Both the position numbers and the translations under genes were made by a program. The notes beneath the pieces are model-generated. The model was given only the letters and a program-made list of their open reading frames with translations, searched no databases and was not told the DNA's origin. 64,000 nt of DNA, taken from assembly GCF_003478505.1 (NCBI RefSeq), contig NZ_QUFI01000003.1, positions 32,550-96,549 of the forward strand, in the 5' to 3' direction. Numbering within the stretch: the stretch's first letter is position 1; each line of letters begins with the position of its first letter. Shown here piece by piece: positions 24,665 to 33,925 of this stretch. Source of the stretch: Clostridium sp. AF27-2AA. GTDB taxonomy: Bacteria > Bacillota > Clostridia > Lachnospirales > Lachnospiraceae.

Positions 24665-26635
24665 ATGAACAAAAAACTGGCAAAACTTGGAGCGGCAACG
24701 CTTCTTGTCGCAGGTGCCGGAAGCATGCTGATGAAAAAGAGCGGCATGAAATCCGGAAATCCGGAAACAAAAGCACAGCGTGAGAAGGAACTGAAAGAGT
24801 TCCGCAACACCGAACGCGGCAGGCAGGCCAAAAACAGCAAGGGCATTTACTATTCCAACGGCAACTACGAGGCATTCGCGCGTCCGGAGAAGCCGGAGGG
24901 TGTAGATGAGAAATCCGCCTATATCGTGGGAAGCGGCCTGGCGGCTCTGGCAGCGGCCTGCTTTTTAGTACGCGACGGCCAGATGAAGGGTGAGCATATC
25001 CATATTCTGGAGGCTATGGATATTGCAGGTGGTGCCTGCGACGGTATTGAGGATCCGCTTCGCGGCTATGTAATGCGCGGCGGCCGTGAGATGGAAGACC
25101 ATTTTGAGTGCCTGTGGGATCTGTTCCACAGCATCCCATCCCTGGAGACACCGGGGGCTTCCGTGCTGGATGAGTATTACTGGCTGAATAAGCACGATCC
25201 GAACTATTCCCTCTGCCGTGCCACGAAAAACCGCGGTGAGGATGCCCATACGGATGGTAAGTTCAACTTAAGCCAAAAGGGCTGCATGGAGATCATGAAG
25301 CTGTTCTTCACCCGTGACGAAGATCTGTATGACAAGACGATTGAGGATGTGTTCGATGACGAAGTCTTCGGTTCCACCTTCTGGCTGTACTGGCGCACCA
25401 TGTTCGCTTTTGAGACCTGGCACAGCGCCCTGGAGATGAAGCTGTATTTCCAGCGATTTATCCATCACATTGGCGGACTTCCGGATTTCTCCGCGCTGAA
25501 GTTCACCAAATACAATCAGTATGATTCCCTGATCCTGCCGATGCAGAGATACCTGGAGGACGCAGGCGTGCAGTTCCAGTTCAACACCCGCGTGACCAAC
25601 GTACTGTTCGATATTGAGGGCGCGAAGAAGACTGCGAAGAAGATCGTCTGCACCGTAAATGGCATGGAGACTGAGATTCCGTTAACGGAGAAGGATCTGG
25701 TATTTGTCACCAACGGAAGCTGTACCGAGGGCACCATCTACGGCGATCAGAACCACGCTCCGGTGGGAGGCGCGGAGAAGCGCGTCAGCGGCTGCTGGGA
25801 GCTCTGGAAAAACATTGCAAAGCAGCATGAGTCCTTCGGACATCCGGAGAAATTCTGCACCAATATCGAAAAAACTAACTGGGAGTCCGCGACCGTCACA
25901 ACGTCGGATGACAAGATCATTTCCTATATCCAGAAGATCTGCAAACGTGATCCGCGAAGCGGCCGCGTGGTAACCGGTGGTATTGTCAGCTGTCAGGATT
26001 CCAAATGGCTCTTAAGCTGGACCATTAACCGCCAGGGGCAGTTCAAAACCCAGAAAAAGGAAGAAGTATGTGTCTGGGTATACAGCCTCTTCACCGATGT
26101 GCCGGGCGACTACATCAAAAAGCCGATGAAGGAGTGTACCGGTAAGGAAATCACTGCAGAGTGGCTGTATCATCTGGGAGTTCCGGTAGAGGAAATCGAT
26201 GAGCTGGCAGAGAATCACGCAGTCTGCGTGCCGACCATGATGCCATATATCACCGCATTCTTCATGCCGAGAAGAAAAGGCGATCGTCCGGACGTGATCC
26301 CGGATGGCTGTGTAAACTTCGCGTTCCTGGGCCAGTTTGCCGAAACCCCGCGCGACACCATCTTTACCACCGAATACTCTGTCCGCACTGCCATGGAGTC
26401 TGTATATGGCCTGCTGGGCGTAGACCGCGGCGTACCGGAGGTATGGGGAAGCGTCTACGATATTCGGAATCTCTTAGACAGCACAGTCAAACTGATGGAC
26501 GGCAAGTCTCCGCTTGAGATGGAGCTTCCGGGACCACTTAATATGTTAAAGAAGCCGCTTTTAAAGAAATTAAAGGGAACGGTGATTGAGAAAGTCCTGC
26601 GGGATCATGATGTGATCCGCGACGGGATGATCTGA
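24665..26635 (+). CDS. ohyA: Oleate hydratase (myosin-cross-reactive antigen family)
   Basis: FAD-dependent hydratase converting oleate and other cis-9 fatty acids to 10-hydroxy acids, a detoxification route in gut bacteria. 656 aa. Dinucleotide fold AYIVGSGLAALAAACFLVRD (about residues 84-103), the GGREMEDHFECLWDLF motif with the catalytic Glu, and NWESATVTTSD / FLGQFAETPRDTIFTTEYS blocks of the family. Unlike many members it starts with a hydrophobic stretch (LGAATLLVAGAGSML) followed by a charged linker, which may anchor it to the membrane. RBS GAAGGAGAAG. Ends at a strong hairpin shared with the convergent Fe-ADH. Confidence 0.95.
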   Translation: MNKKLAKLGAATLLVAGAGSMLMKKSGMKSGNPETKAQREKELKEFRNTERGRQAKNSKGIYYSNGNYEAFARPEKPEGVDEKSAYIVGSGLAALAAACFLVRDGQMKGEHIHILEAMDIAGGACDGIEDPLRGYVMRGGREMEDHFECLWDLFHSIPSLETPGASVLDEYYWLNKHDPNYSLCRATKNRGEDAHTDGKFNLSQKGCMEIMKLFFTRDEDLYDKTIEDVFDDEVFGSTFWLYWRTMFAFETWHSALEMKLYFQRFIHHIGGLPDFSALKFTKYNQYDSLILPMQRYLEDAGVQFQFNTRVTNVLFDIEGAKKTAKKIVCTVNGMETEIPLTEKDLVFVTNGSCTEGTIYGDQNHAPVGGAEKRVSGCWELWKNIAKQHESFGHPEKFCTNIEKTNWESATVTTSDDKIISYIQKICKRDPRSGRVVTGGIVSCQDSKWLLSWTINRQGQFKTQKKEEVCVWVYSLFTDVPGDYIKKPMKECTGKEITAEWLYHLGVPVEEIDELAENHAVCVPTMMPYITAFFMPRRKGDRPDVIPDGCVNFAFLGQFAETPRDTIFTTEYSVRTAMESVYGLLGVDRGVPEVWGSVYDIRNLLDSTVKLMDGKSPLEMELPGPLNMLKKPLLKKLKGTVIEKVLRDHDVIRDGMI

Positions 26636-26657
26636 AATTAATATTGTGAAGTAATAT

Positions 26658-26698
26658 GAATGCCGGGCGAGCACTCAAAATGGTGCCGCCCGGCATTC
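26658..26698. terminator. Strong hairpin between convergent ohyA and Fe-ADH
   Basis: GAATGCCGGGCG pairs perfectly with CGCCCGGCATTC, extended by an inner GCAC/GTGC helix after a one-base bulge. T-poor tails on both sides, but position and strength suit a bidirectional terminator. Confidence 0.65.
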
Positions 26699-26722
26699 AC
26701 TTTAACAGAAGCAGGTTTTTAT

Positions 26723-27916
26723 TTAGAATTTTTCTGCGTGGTTTGCTGCTTTATAAATCTGGTAAATCGTTTCTTCTCCCAGAAGCTGGAAGGTTCCAAT
26801 CGTCCTGGTGCGGTGGTAAGTGCAGCGGTATGCGAGATCGCGGAGGATTCCATCATCCTGGACCCCGATATCCTTATTTTCTTCCAGGGAAGCTGGCATG
26901 CCGATGGAGCGGAAGAATGCTACCGTTTTATCAATGCCGGACAGAGCAGCTTTGGTATCATCTGCTTCTGCGATACCCCATACGTTTCTTGCGAAACGCG
27001 CGAAGCGGGACGGTTTTGTCTGATAAACAGTCTTCGCCCAGGAACCCCAGACGGTAGCCAGAGAAGCACCGTGAGCGGTGTCAAACATGGCGGAGAGTTC
27101 ATGCCCGAGCTGGTGTACCGCAAAATCCTTCATGCCGCCGAGACCAGTCAGGCCATTGTGGGAGAGCGAACCGGCCCACATCAGTTCGCTCATGGAATCA
27201 TAATCCTCAGGATTCTTTACAGCAATACGTCCCTGGGCGATGACGGTGCGCAGAAGTGCCTCAGCAATAGCATCGGTCAGTTCGTTTTCTAAAGGATTAA
27301 AATACCGGTCCATCGTGTGCATCATGATATCAGTTACGCCGCAAGCCACCTGATAAGGCGGGAGTGTCATGGTCAGCTCCGGATTCATGATAGCAAAACG
27401 CGGGCGGTTTAACTCCGTGCCAAGTCCGCGCTTGACACCGGTTGCGAGATTGGTCAGAACCGCGGAATCACTGGATTCACTTCCTGCCGCGGAGATGGTG
27501 AGAACAGCACCAACCGGAAGCGCGTGGTGGGGCGTTTTTTCTCTGGTCCAGAATTCCCAGATGTCGGTCGGGGCGTTTGCGGCGCCGATGGCAATGGCCT
27601 TTGCGGTGTCAATGACAGAACCGCCGCCGGCTCCGATCACAAAATCCGCATTGGATTTCAGAGCCAGCTTTACGCCTTCTCTGGCATGTTCCAGAGTTGG
27701 GTTTGCCTTGGCACCGCCAAAGAGTTCATAGGGAATCTGCGCTTCCGTCAGTACCTGGCAAAGCTGGTTTAACAGGCCGCTGCGTTCAATGCTTCCGCTT
27801 CCGTAGACAAGAAGCACGCGGTTTCCACCGTATTTGCGGATCTGCTCTGCCAGCTGCAGCTGAGTGTCTTTTCCAAAAACAATTTCCGTTGGAGAATGAT
27901 ATGTAAATGCATGCAT
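26723..27916 (-). CDS. Iron-containing alcohol dehydrogenase (butanol dehydrogenase type)
   Basis: 397 aa, NAD(P)H-dependent reduction of aldehydes to alcohols. Start at 27916 because AGGAGGG lies eight bases upstream and the protein then begins MHAFTYHSPTEIVFG like BdhA/YqhD-type enzymes; the longer frame to 27982 has no RBS. GAGGGSVIDTAKAIAIGA (NAD/metal-binding glycine loop), DTAHGASLATVWGSW with a metal-binding His, and VHQLGHELSAMFD with two His ligands are visible. Monocistronic. Distinct subfamily from the ADH at 43203 and the pseudogene at 16764. Confidence 0.92.
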   Translation of the reverse strand: MHAFTYHSPTEIVFGKDTQLQLAEQIRKYGGNRVLLVYGSGSIERSGLLNQLCQVLTEAQIPYELFGGAKANPTLEHAREGVKLALKSNADFVIGAGGGSVIDTAKAIAIGAANAPTDIWEFWTREKTPHHALPVGAVLTISAAGSESSDSAVLTNLATGVKRGLGTELNRPRFAIMNPELTMTLPPYQVACGVTDIMMHTMDRYFNPLENELTDAIAEALLRTVIAQGRIAVKNPEDYDSMSELMWAGSLSHNGLTGLGGMKDFAVHQLGHELSAMFDTAHGASLATVWGSWAKTVYQTKPSRFARFARNVWGIAEADDTKAALSGIDKTVAFFRSIGMPASLEENKDIGVQDDGILRDLAYRCTYHRTRTIGTFQLLGEETIYQIYKAANHAEKF

Positions 27917-27988
27917 GATAAATCCCTCCTTTTTCTGAAGAATATCATAACATGAATGCTCGCAAAATTCCAGCGGATTCATTATGGC

Positions 27989-28834
27989 TCATGCGTTGCC
28001 CGCGATTTCATCCAGTGAACCAAACCGATATCCCATTTCTTCCCATTTTGTCAGGAGTTCATCTAAAATTTCCCCATTTGTTTTTGAGGTGCTGTGCAGC
28101 AGCACAATGGCTCCGGGGTGGATGCGGCCCAGCAGCTTCTTAAAAGCTTCCTCATGGGTCGGCTGTTTGTTTTCGTACCAGTCCACATAGGCGAGGCTCC
28201 AGAAAAAGGTATGGTAGCCCATCTCTTTTGCCATCTTTAGATTCGATTCGCTGTATTTTCCCTGGGGCGGGCGGTAGTATTTTTTCATGGTCTGCCCGGT
28301 GATTTCCTGATATTTCTGCTCCAGCCTCGAAAGCTCTTCTGAAAAAGAGGACTGGTCCGCAATCTTTGACATATCCGGGTGATGCCATGTGTGGTTGCCT
28401 ACAGTGTGGCCTTCTGCCATCATACGTTTTACCAGATCCGGGCTGGTTTCCAGATAATTACCAACCAGAAAGAAAGCGGCAGGGGCATGATGCTTTTTCA
28501 GGGCATCGAGGATGGCTTCTGTGTTCCCATTTTCATATCCGGCATCAAAGGTGAGGTAGAGGACGGATTCGGTGGTATCGGCAATGTAATGGGCCTGGAA
28601 CTGTTTTAAGTAGTCCGAGGTAGCGTTGGCCACAGGCGGTTTTCCTTCCTGCTGAAAGCTCAGGCCCCAGTTTTCACAGGAAGCTGAGACCGGCAGGAAA
28701 TCTGTGGAAAGAGAAGAAAATGAGGAAATCGTATGGGCCAGAACATTTCCGGCAAAGAAGGAGCACAGAAACAGGGTGGCTGCAGCAGCCAGTCGTTTGC
28801 AGACCCGACGTTTGGGGTGCGGAAAAAATGGCAT
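27989..28834 (-). CDS. pdaA: Polysaccharide deacetylase, PdaA type
   Basis: 281 aa, exported: basic N-terminus, hydrophobic core (LAAAATLFLCSFFAGNVLA). NodB-homology domain with LTFDAGYENGN (metal/catalytic Asp), GNHTWHHPDM (two metal His), KKYYRPPQGKYS and the C-terminal HPGAIVLLHSTS His motif. The DAGYENG wording is specific to PdaA, which makes muramic delta-lactam in the spore cortex. This fits the other sporulation genes in the window. RBS GGAG nine bases before the ATG. A forespore (sigma-G) promoter was looked for and not convincingly found. Confidence 0.88.
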   Translation of the reverse strand: MPFFPHPKRRVCKRLAAAATLFLCSFFAGNVLAHTISSFSSLSTDFLPVSASCENWGLSFQQEGKPPVANATSDYLKQFQAHYIADTTESVLYLTFDAGYENGNTEAILDALKKHHAPAAFFLVGNYLETSPDLVKRMMAEGHTVGNHTWHHPDMSKIADQSSFSEELSRLEQKYQEITGQTMKKYYRPPQGKYSESNLKMAKEMGYHTFFWSLAYVDWYENKQPTHEEAFKKLLGRIHPGAIVLLHSTSKTNGEILDELLTKWEEMGYRFGSLDEIAGNA

Positions 28835-28990
28835 GAACGCATCTCCGATCAGAAGTTCTTCTTTCTATATTTATGGAAGAGATGAGCATTTCAGAATCAG
28901 TTGTAGCTCCTATAGCACAGAAACCACAGCCCGTAACAAAAATAGCATGACAAGATTAAGAAAGTTGTCATGTTTCAGGAAACGAATGTA

Positions 28991-28999
28991 TGCTATAAT
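28991..28999 (+). promoter_or_regulatory. Extended -10 promoter of dacF
   Basis: TGCTATAAT at 28991-28999, about 52 bp before the chosen start at 29051. A TTGTCA at 28975 is only 13 bp away, so this is best read as an extended -10. Confidence 0.5.
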
Positions 29000-29050
29000 G
29001 CCTAAGGAATAGCACAAGAAGTATAAGAAAACATGGGGAGAATATTTTAC

Positions 29051-30088
29051 ATGAAGCATAGAAATAAAATACAGATTCTGGGCCTGGGGCTTGCGCTGGC
29101 CCTTTCTCAGGCCAGCGGCGCATTTGCGTCAGCAGGAACAGTAACCGTGGGAAAGGCGCCTGGGGAGACCTCAGCACTGGCTGAAACCAGTGCGGCACAG
29201 ACCCAGGCGGGACAAAGCACTTCCGGAAATGTTGTGACGGCGGGAAACAGTAAGGTTTCTGACCGCCCGGTTGTGCTTCCGGCAGCAGATGGAGCTGCGG
29301 CCGAGGCAGATATCAAACAGCCTGAGGTAGCAGCGGAAGGAGCTGTTTTGTTAAACGCTGCTACCGGTGAGGTCCTTTATGGCAAGAATCAGGACCAGCA
29401 GTTTTATCCGGCCAGCATTACGAAGGTCATGACGGCTCTGGTGGTTCTGGAACATTGTAACCTGAATGATACCGTCACTTTCTCAAAAACAGCCACCACA
29501 AATCTGGAATCCGGCGCGGTGGCGCTTGGTGTATCTGAGGGAGACCAGCTGACAGTAGAGCAGTCCCTGTACGGTCTTTTATTAAAATCCGCTAACGAGA
29601 TCGGAAATGGACTGGCAGAGCATGTATCGGGCAGCGTCAGCGCGTTTGCGGATCTGATGAACACAAAAGCAAAGGAGCTTGGCTGCAAAAATACGCATTT
29701 TGCGAACCCGCATGGCCTGAATAACGAAAACCACAAGACAACACCTTATGATATGGCGCTGATCCTTAGGGCGGCGGTGGCTAATGATACGTTCCGCAGG
29801 ATCGATACCACCACGTCCTACGAGTTCCCGGCCATCAAAAATGCCGGGGCCCGCACCATCACGATGGGACATAAGATGATGTATAAAACGGATTCCCGCT
29901 ATTATGAAGGCATCATTGGCGGAAAGACCGGATATACTTCCAAAGCAGGCAATACACTGGTAACGGCGGTAGAACGGGACGGTGTGCGCTTCATTGTGGT
30001 GGTCATGAAGGCAAAAGGAACCCATTACACCGATACGAAGGCGATGCTGGATTACGGTTTTGCGCTGCATGCCGCAGGCAAAATCTGA
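29051..30088 (+). CDS. dacF: D-alanyl-D-alanine carboxypeptidase (DacF/PBP5 type)
   Basis: 345 aa from the ATG at 29051, which follows GGGGAG and opens directly into a signal peptide (KIQILGLGLALALSQASG, cleavage after AFA). An Ala/Thr/Ser-rich linker (about residues 30-85) precedes the peptidase S11 domain with all three motifs: PASITKVM (active-site Ser and Lys), KSANEIG (SxN) and GGKTGYTS (KTG). The usual C-terminal amphipathic membrane anchor domain is absent; the protein ends soon after the catalytic domain, so it may be released or cell-wall associated. Removes the terminal D-Ala of peptidoglycan side chains. Confidence 0.92.
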   Translation: MKHRNKIQILGLGLALALSQASGAFASAGTVTVGKAPGETSALAETSAAQTQAGQSTSGNVVTAGNSKVSDRPVVLPAADGAAAEADIKQPEVAAEGAVLLNAATGEVLYGKNQDQQFYPASITKVMTALVVLEHCNLNDTVTFSKTATTNLESGAVALGVSEGDQLTVEQSLYGLLLKSANEIGNGLAEHVSGSVSAFADLMNTKAKELGCKNTHFANPHGLNNENHKTTPYDMALILRAAVANDTFRRIDTTTSYEFPAIKNAGARTITMGHKMMYKTDSRYYEGIIGGKTGYTSKAGNTLVTAVERDGVRFIVVVMKAKGTHYTDTKAMLDYGFALHAAGKI

Positions 30089-30128
30089 TTATCAGTATGC
30101 TTGTCAGAAGAAAACCAGAAAGGTTTGA

Positions 30129-31067
30129 GTGAGTTTGAATACAGAAATGAAAATCCTGTCGGCTGTTGTGGCCGGAGGTGCTGCAGCGGCAGCTGTTGGC
30201 CTGGTCCGCTCCGGGTATGAGCGCAGGCATTTTGTGGTGGAAGAAACTGCAATTTATTCCGAGAAGATCCGTAATCCGAGGACACTGGTGTTTCTGACAG
30301 ATCTTCACGATAAAGAATTTGGAGAGGCCAACGGGCAACTGCTTGCCTCAATCCGCAATATCAGGCCGGATGTGATTCTGATTGGCGGTGATGTGATGGT
30401 TGCGAAACCCGGAAAAGCAAATCTGGAAGTGACAAGACGTTTTCTGGATGGCCTGTGTCAGCAGCAGACGCAGATAACCGGAGAAAATTCCGGAAAGCCC
30501 TATCGCATTTATTATGGAAATGGCAATCACGAACAGCGTCTTGGACGAGAGTCGCAAAACTATGGGGAGATGTACCGGGAATTCCGCCGGATCTTAAAAG
30601 AACGGAATATCTCGTATCTCTCGGACCGCTCTGTTCATTTAAATGAAGAAATCAGCATCAGCGGCCTGAATCTGGATCCAGCCTGTTATCGGGATTTTAT
30701 CCCGGCCCGCATGAAAACGGACTATCTGGAACGGCATCTGGGTCCTGCGGATACTACGCGTTTTCAGATTCTTCTGGCACATTCTCCGCTTTATTTTGAG
30801 CAGTATGCGGACTGGGGCGCAGATCTGACATTGTCCGGCCATTTCCACGGAGGGACCATCCGCCTGCCCTTTGTAGGCGGCGTGATGACACCGCAGTATC
30901 AGTTTTTCCATCCGTACTGTGCCGGTGAGTTTGAAAAAGATGGAAAATATATGATCGTGGGACGGGGGCTTGGCACCCATTCCATCAATATCCGGTTCTG
31001 TAATCGACCACAGCTTCTTGTGGTACGTCTCCTGCCAAAGCAGGATGAACCGGAAGAAGATAGGTAA
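30129..31067 (+). CDS. Calcineurin-like metallophosphoesterase (YaeI-like)
   Basis: 312 aa, probable GTG start at 30129 behind AAAGG (TTG 30135 or ATG 30147 are alternatives). One N-terminal hydrophobic segment (SAVVAGGAAAAAVGLV), then the five metallophosphatase blocks: FLTDLHDKEFG, ILIGGDVM, YGNGNHEQ, LLAHSPLYFE and LSGHFHGG. Such membrane-anchored enzymes hydrolyse phosphodiester or pyrophosphate bonds (UDP-diacylglucosamine, cyclic dinucleotides); the substrate is not decidable here. Follows dacF at 40 bp and may share its transcript. Confidence 0.85.
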   Translation: MSLNTEMKILSAVVAGGAAAAAVGLVRSGYERRHFVVEETAIYSEKIRNPRTLVFLTDLHDKEFGEANGQLLASIRNIRPDVILIGGDVMVAKPGKANLEVTRRFLDGLCQQQTQITGENSGKPYRIYYGNGNHEQRLGRESQNYGEMYREFRRILKERNISYLSDRSVHLNEEISISGLNLDPACYRDFIPARMKTDYLERHLGPADTTRFQILLAHSPLYFEQYADWGADLTLSGHFHGGTIRLPFVGGVMTPQYQFFHPYCAGEFEKDGKYMIVGRGLGTHSINIRFCNRPQLLVVRLLPKQDEPEEDR

Positions 31068-31078
31068 GATAGATTGAT

Positions 31079-31142
31079 AAACCTCTGTTTTGTATGTTCG
31101 CATAACCTGTGAACGCAATATTTACAGAACAGGGGTTTTTTG
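31079..31142 (+). terminator. Terminator before the scpA operon
   Basis: AAACCTCTGTT pairs with AACAGGGGTTT (one G-T pair), enclosing a smaller GTTC/GAAC hairpin, followed by TTTTTTG. Confidence 0.7.
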
Positions 31143-31149
31143 TTATACT
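31121..31149 (+). promoter_or_regulatory. Promoter of the scpA-hflX operon
   Basis: TTTACA at 31121-31126, 17-bp spacer, TATACT at 31144-31149. The promoter overlaps the right arm and T run of the preceding terminator. Confidence 0.6.
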
Positions 31150-31226
31150 GTAATATACGTGTCTTTCTGCCTGAAAGACAGAGAAATGAAAGAATGGCTG
31201 GTCCAGGAGGTATTTGGGAACGGAAC

Positions 31227-32024
31227 ATGACAATTTCTTATAAACTGGAGAAGTTTGAAGGCCCGCTGGACCTTCTTTTACATCTGATTGAAAAAAATAA
31301 AGTAGATATTTACGATATCCCCATTGTAGAAATCACAAAACAGTATCTGGACTATGTGAACCAGATGGAAAAAGAAGATCTAAACATTGTCAGTGATTTT
31401 CTGGTTATGGCGGCCACACTCCTTGATATCAAGTCCCGCATGCTGCTTCCGGATCTGGAGACAGAGGAAGGCGAGGAGGAAGACCCGAGAGCAGAGCTGG
31501 TAGCGAGGCTTCTGGAATACAAAAAATATAAGCTTATGGCACAGGAGCTGGCAGACATGGAAGAGGAAGCGGGAGATGTCCTGTTCAAAATGCCGACCGT
31601 ACCAAAAGAAGTTGCGAAATATGAGCCGCCGGTGGATCTGGACAAACTGTTAGATGGTCTGACCCTTGCAAAGCTGCAGCGGATTTTTGATTCTGTCATG
31701 CGGCGCCAGAAGGAGAAGATCGATCCGATCCGAAGCAAATTCGGAACCATCAAACGGGAACCCATCAGTCTGGAAACGAAAATCATGGATGTGATGCATT
31801 ACGCCAGAAAACACCGCAAATTCAGCTTCCGGCAGATGCTGGAACGCCAGCGGGACAAGCTGGAAGTGGTGGTGTCCTTTCTGGCTATCCTGGAGCTGAT
31901 GAAGATCGGCAAGATCCATCTCACCCAGGAACACACCTTTGATGATATGTGGATTGAGACACTGGAGCAGGAGGGCGAAGAAGGCGAGCTGGAGCTGGAA
32001 GACTTAAGCGGCCTGGAAGGATAG
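31227..32024 (+). CDS. scpA: Segregation and condensation protein A
   Basis: Kleisin subunit of the SMC-ScpAB condensin; bridges SMC heads and compacts the chromosome. 265 aa from ATG 31227, giving MTISYKLEKFEGPLDLLLHLI, the conserved ScpA N-terminus. The AGGAGG at 31205-31210 is 16 bases away, rather far; an in-frame ATT or the upstream ATG 31194 (adding 11 residues) are alternatives. The middle is helical and acidic and the C-terminus has the winged helix that contacts SMC. Six bases upstream of scpB. Confidence 0.95.
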   Translation: MTISYKLEKFEGPLDLLLHLIEKNKVDIYDIPIVEITKQYLDYVNQMEKEDLNIVSDFLVMAATLLDIKSRMLLPDLETEEGEEEDPRAELVARLLEYKKYKLMAQELADMEEEAGDVLFKMPTVPKEVAKYEPPVDLDKLLDGLTLAKLQRIFDSVMRRQKEKIDPIRSKFGTIKREPISLETKIMDVMHYARKHRKFSFRQMLERQRDKLEVVVSFLAILELMKIGKIHLTQEHTFDDMWIETLEQEGEEGELELEDLSGLEG

Positions 32025-32029
32025 AATAT

Positions 32030-32740
32030 ATGGGTGATTTTTTTGATGAAGACGATGGCCAGTACCGGACAGAAGACTGGGAAGCCATCGTGGAAGCGGT
32101 TTTATTTACCATGGGAAATTCCGTGGAATTAAAACAGCTTGCTGTTGCCATCGGGCAGAGTGAGGAGATTGCAAAACGTGTGGTCCTGCATCTGCAGAAA
32201 CGATATGAGGAAGAAAAACGTGGCATGCGCATTCTGGAGCTGGAAAACGCTTACCAGATGTGCACCTGCGCGGATTATTATGAGAACCTGATTCGGGTAG
32301 CTGCCACACCGAAAAAACATGTGCTGACGGACGTGATCTTGGAAACGCTGTCCATCATCGCTTACCGGCAGCCGGTCACGAAGATGGAAATCGGAAAGAT
32401 CCGCGGCGTCAATTCCGACCATGCGGTGAATCGTCTGGTGGAATACGGCCTGGTCTATGAAGCGGGAAGACTGGATGCGCCTGGCCGGCCGGCACTGTTT
32501 GCCACCACGGAGGAGTTTTTGCGCCGGTTTGGTGTCAGCTCCATGGTGGATCTTCCTACTATGAACCCGGAGCAGGAAGAAGAGATCATCCAGGAAGTGG
32601 AAGAGGAGCTTCAGATGAAGCTTGGCGCGCAGGAAGATGCAGACGGCAGCGAACCGAAATCTGTATCTGAGGCTGTGGAAGAAGTGCTGAAAGAGCGTGA
32701 TGAGGAGGAAGAATCATATGATGCAGAAGATCAGAATTAA
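32030..32740 (+). CDS. scpB: Segregation and condensation protein B
   Basis: 236 aa, two winged-helix domains; forms a dimer binding the ScpA kleisin. Diagnostic segment: [23 protein letters not shown] split over residues about 103-126, then [16 protein letters not shown] and [16 protein letters not shown]. The acidic tail is longer than usual. Its 3' end overlaps dut by 23 bases. Confidence 0.95.
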   Translation: MGDFFDEDDGQYRTEDWEAIVEAVLFTMGNSVELKQLAVAIGQSEEIAKRVVLHLQKRYEEEKRGMRILELENAYQMCTCADYYENLIRVAATPKKHVLTDVILETLSIIAYRQPVTKMEIGKIRGVNSDHAVNRLVEYGLVYEAGRLDAPGRPALFATTEEFLRRFGVSSMVDLPTMNPEQEEEIIQEVEEELQMKLGAQEDADGSEPKSVSEAVEEVLKERDEEEESYDAEDQN

Positions 32741-33155
32741 ATATTTTTACGATGACATGGAAAAATTAACTTATATTGACGGCAAATCCGACTGGATCGA
32801 TCTCCGGGCGGCAGAAGATGTTGAGATGAAGGCAGGGGAGTTTAAACTGGTGCCGCTTGGAATTGCCATGGAACTTCCGAAGGGCTACGAAGCCCATGTG
32901 GTTCCGAGAAGCAGCACCTACAAAAACTTCGGCATTATCCAGACGAATCATATGGGTGTCATCGACGAGAGCTACTGCGGAGATAATGATCAGTGGTTTT
33001 TCCCGGCCTATGCGCTTCGCGATACGAAGATCAGCAAGAATGACCGTATCTGCCAGTTCCGCATCATGGAACACCAGCCGGCTATTTTATTTGAAGAAAC
33101 CGATTCCCTGGACCATGAAGACCGGGGCGGCATCGGAAGTACCGGAAGAAGGTAG
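32718..33155 (+). CDS. dut: dUTP diphosphatase (trimeric type)
   Basis: Hydrolyses dUTP to dUMP, keeping uracil out of DNA. 145 aa from ATG 32718, placed nine bases after AGGAGG at 32703-32708; the GTG at 32697 is less likely. Motifs of homotrimeric dUTPases: [29 protein letters not shown] (uracil pocket, catalytic Asp), NDRICQFRI and the flexible C-terminal [10 protein letters not shown] phosphate-binding tail. It overlaps scpB by 23 bases and so is translationally coupled. Confidence 0.93.
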   Translation: MMQKIRIKYFYDDMEKLTYIDGKSDWIDLRAAEDVEMKAGEFKLVPLGIAMELPKGYEAHVVPRSSTYKNFGIIQTNHMGVIDESYCGDNDQWFFPAYALRDTKISKNDRICQFRIMEHQPAILFEETDSLDHEDRGGIGSTGRR

Positions 33156-33160
33156 AAAGC

Positions 33161-33910
33161 ATGGAAAACAGACAAAATACAGAACGGCGCGCATACTCTT
33201 CGGTCCGTGCAAGACAGATCGCACGCCGCCGCAGACAGCGCCGGAGACGCCGCCGTCAGATGATTGCGGCCCTTGTGGCAGTAGTTTTACTGGCCGGAGG
33301 CGGAGCATATGGCGCCCGTCAGGCGTGGCTTCAGAAACATCGTCAGGAATACGCAGAGCAGGGGCTGGCCTGCCTGGAAAGCCAGAACTATGCCCAGGCT
33401 GTTACCGCGTTTGATGATGCCATTGCGCTGACCCATGGACGCATCGGCACCTTTGAGATCCAGATGATGCTTTACCGGGCCGAGGCCCAGTACCGCAGCG
33501 GAGATTACCAGTCTGCCCTTGCGGCCTACGAGACGCTTTACGCGAAGGATGACAGCAATGAAACCTGCAAGGCCGGACTTGCTCTTTGTCTCCTGGAAAC
33601 AGGGGATTATGACCGTGCAAAGAGTCTTGGCGTGATCCAGGGTCAGGTGTACAGCCGCATCGCAAAAGACCAGATTAATGCAGGAAACTATGATGACGCT
33701 TTAAGCACCATTGAGACCGGTTTCTCTGAGGCAGGTGCCGATGAGGTGGGCCGCGAAGAGCTGACCTACAATCAGGCTGTTGCCTGGGAGTATAAAGGCG
33801 ATTACAAAAAGGCACTGGAAATTCTGGAAAGCTACGACCAGAAATACACAGCTGAAGGAAACGCAGCCCGGGAGCTGGCATTTTTAAAAACCCGTCAGGG
33901 CAACCATTAG
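33161..33910 (+). CDS. Membrane-anchored TPR protein with arginine-rich N-terminus
   Basis: 249 aa, type II topology: a cytosolic head with an extreme arginine run (residues about 17-33, including RRRRQRRRRRRQ), one membrane helix (MIAALVAVVLLAGGGAYGA), then four or so tetratricopeptide-like repeats outside (CLESQNYAQAVTAFDDAIAL; AQYRSGDYQSALAAYETLYA; WEYKGDYKKALEIL). Function unknown; TPRs imply protein-protein contacts, and the basic head could bind nucleic acid or anionic lipid. Between dut and hflX in a conserved-looking run. Confidence 0.75.
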   Translation: MENRQNTERRAYSSVRARQIARRRRQRRRRRRQMIAALVAVVLLAGGGAYGARQAWLQKHRQEYAEQGLACLESQNYAQAVTAFDDAIALTHGRIGTFEIQMMLYRAEAQYRSGDYQSALAAYETLYAKDDSNETCKAGLALCLLETGDYDRAKSLGVIQGQVYSRIAKDQINAGNYDDALSTIETGFSEAGADEVGREELTYNQAVAWEYKGDYKKALEILESYDQKYTAEGNAARELAFLKTRQGNH

Positions 33911-33925
33911 GAGTAAAAAACATTT

